In this document: piece by piece, positions 10,115 through 10,318 of the stretch
Layout of the letters: the number at the start of each line of letters is the position of its first letter
How positions within the stretch are numbered: the stretch's first letter is position 1
Assembly: GCA_937901745.1 (NCBI GenBank)
Contig: CALGSZ010000128.1
Location: forward strand, 1 to 10,318
Direction: 5' to 3'
From: an uncultured Chloroflexota bacterium
GTDB taxonomy: Bacteria; Chloroflexota; Chloroflexia; Thermomicrobiales; UBA6265
Length of the DNA: 10,318 bases
Made by a program: the position numbers and the translations under genes
Notes under the pieces: model-generated
The model's database searches: none
Seen by the model: only the letters and a program-made list of their open reading frames with translations
What the model was told of the DNA's origin: nothing

Positions 10115-10318
10115 CAGGTAGCCTCCCTCTCTAGTTCCTCGCGGGCCGTGAACGCTTCTGTCCTGAGCCGAGCCGCGTCGTCCAACGCGCACGCATACGC
10201 AGCCGTCCCCGGTATCGCCAGCCGCAGCCGCGCAGCCGCCCGCTCTTGCTCCTGACGCAGCTGGGCAAGGCGCTGCTCGGGGGTGCCTACTCGGCGGGGC
10301 TGCTGGGGCTTCTGGGTG
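10114..10318 (-). CDS. C-terminal part of an unrecognised charged helical protein (partial)
   Basis: An open frame enters from the right edge and runs 67 codons to a TGA that shares one base with the next ATG (TGATG). The visible part is rich in Gln, Glu, Arg and Ala, for example PEQRLAQLRQEQERAAARLR, and ends in TAREELEREAT. This suggests a long amphipathic helix or coiled coil. The third codon position is nearly always G or C and there is no internal stop, so the frame is credible although its start lies outside the window. I do not recognise a family. The start/stop overlap indicates translational coupling with the membrane protein that follows. Confidence 0.6.
   Translation of the reverse strand, partial: TQKPQQPRRVGTPEQRLAQLRQEQERAAARLRLAIPGTAAYACALDDAARLRTEAFTAREELEREAT

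Overview
The window is a high-GC stretch, with G or C at almost every third codon position, in which every convincing gene lies on the minus strand. I read 28 genes, two of them cut by the window edges, running from about 10318 down to 1 with almost no intergenic DNA. Nearly every junction is a stop/start overlap: GTGA or ATGA (4 nt), TGATG (1 nt), an 8-nt overlap, or a stop directly abutting a start. About half the starts are GTG. No tRNA, rRNA, CRISPR, integrase, repressor or structural gene is visible. This looks like the early (replication, recombination and accessory) arm of a tailed phage or prophage of a high-GC actinobacterium. That host guess rests on an mIHF-like protein and on several small families (ASCH, HTH, conserved hypotheticals, winged-helix replication protein) that I know from actinobacteriophages. 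It is inference, not a database result.

In transcription order (right to left): 10318-8945 holds a coiled-coil protein tail, a two-helix membrane protein, a conserved phage hypothetical, a helical protein and a 40-residue membrane peptide. 8948-8085 encodes a probable ERF/Rad52-like single-strand annealing protein that ends in an SSB-style acidic tail. 8072-6794 holds two zinc-binding proteins, a 63-residue protein, an ASCH/PUA-like protein and a 56-residue protein. 6797-6240 is a winged-HTH protein with a long disordered tail. 6243-4420 is a beta-class DNA methyltransferase interrupted by a 323-residue LAGLIDADG intein. Its extein appears to have lost, in frame, the block carrying the SAM-binding motif.

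4419-2377 is the replication-like core: two tiny membrane proteins, a small helical protein, a winged-helix replisome-organiser-like protein, a short repetitive ORF overlying a dense array of GTCCG/CGGAC pentamers spaced about 11 bp apart, a protein with a DnaA domain-I-like fold, and an mIHF-like DNA-binding protein. The array is flanked by a G/C hairpin, a G-quadruplex-capable run and a (CG)6 tract, so 3226-3397 is the best candidate for a replication origin or a multi-site operator.

2377-1 holds an HNH nuclease-like protein, small hypotheticals and a left-handed beta-helix repeat protein. The latter has no stop where its domain ends: the coding signal moves into another frame at about 868, followed by a 39-codon and a 22-codon ORF. 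The last two genes are an 86-residue hypothetical and a protein running off the left edge.

The clearest candidates for something new are the phased pentamer array with the standalone DnaA-domain-I protein beside it, the truncated intein-bearing methyltransferase, and the SSB-like tail on the annealing protein.
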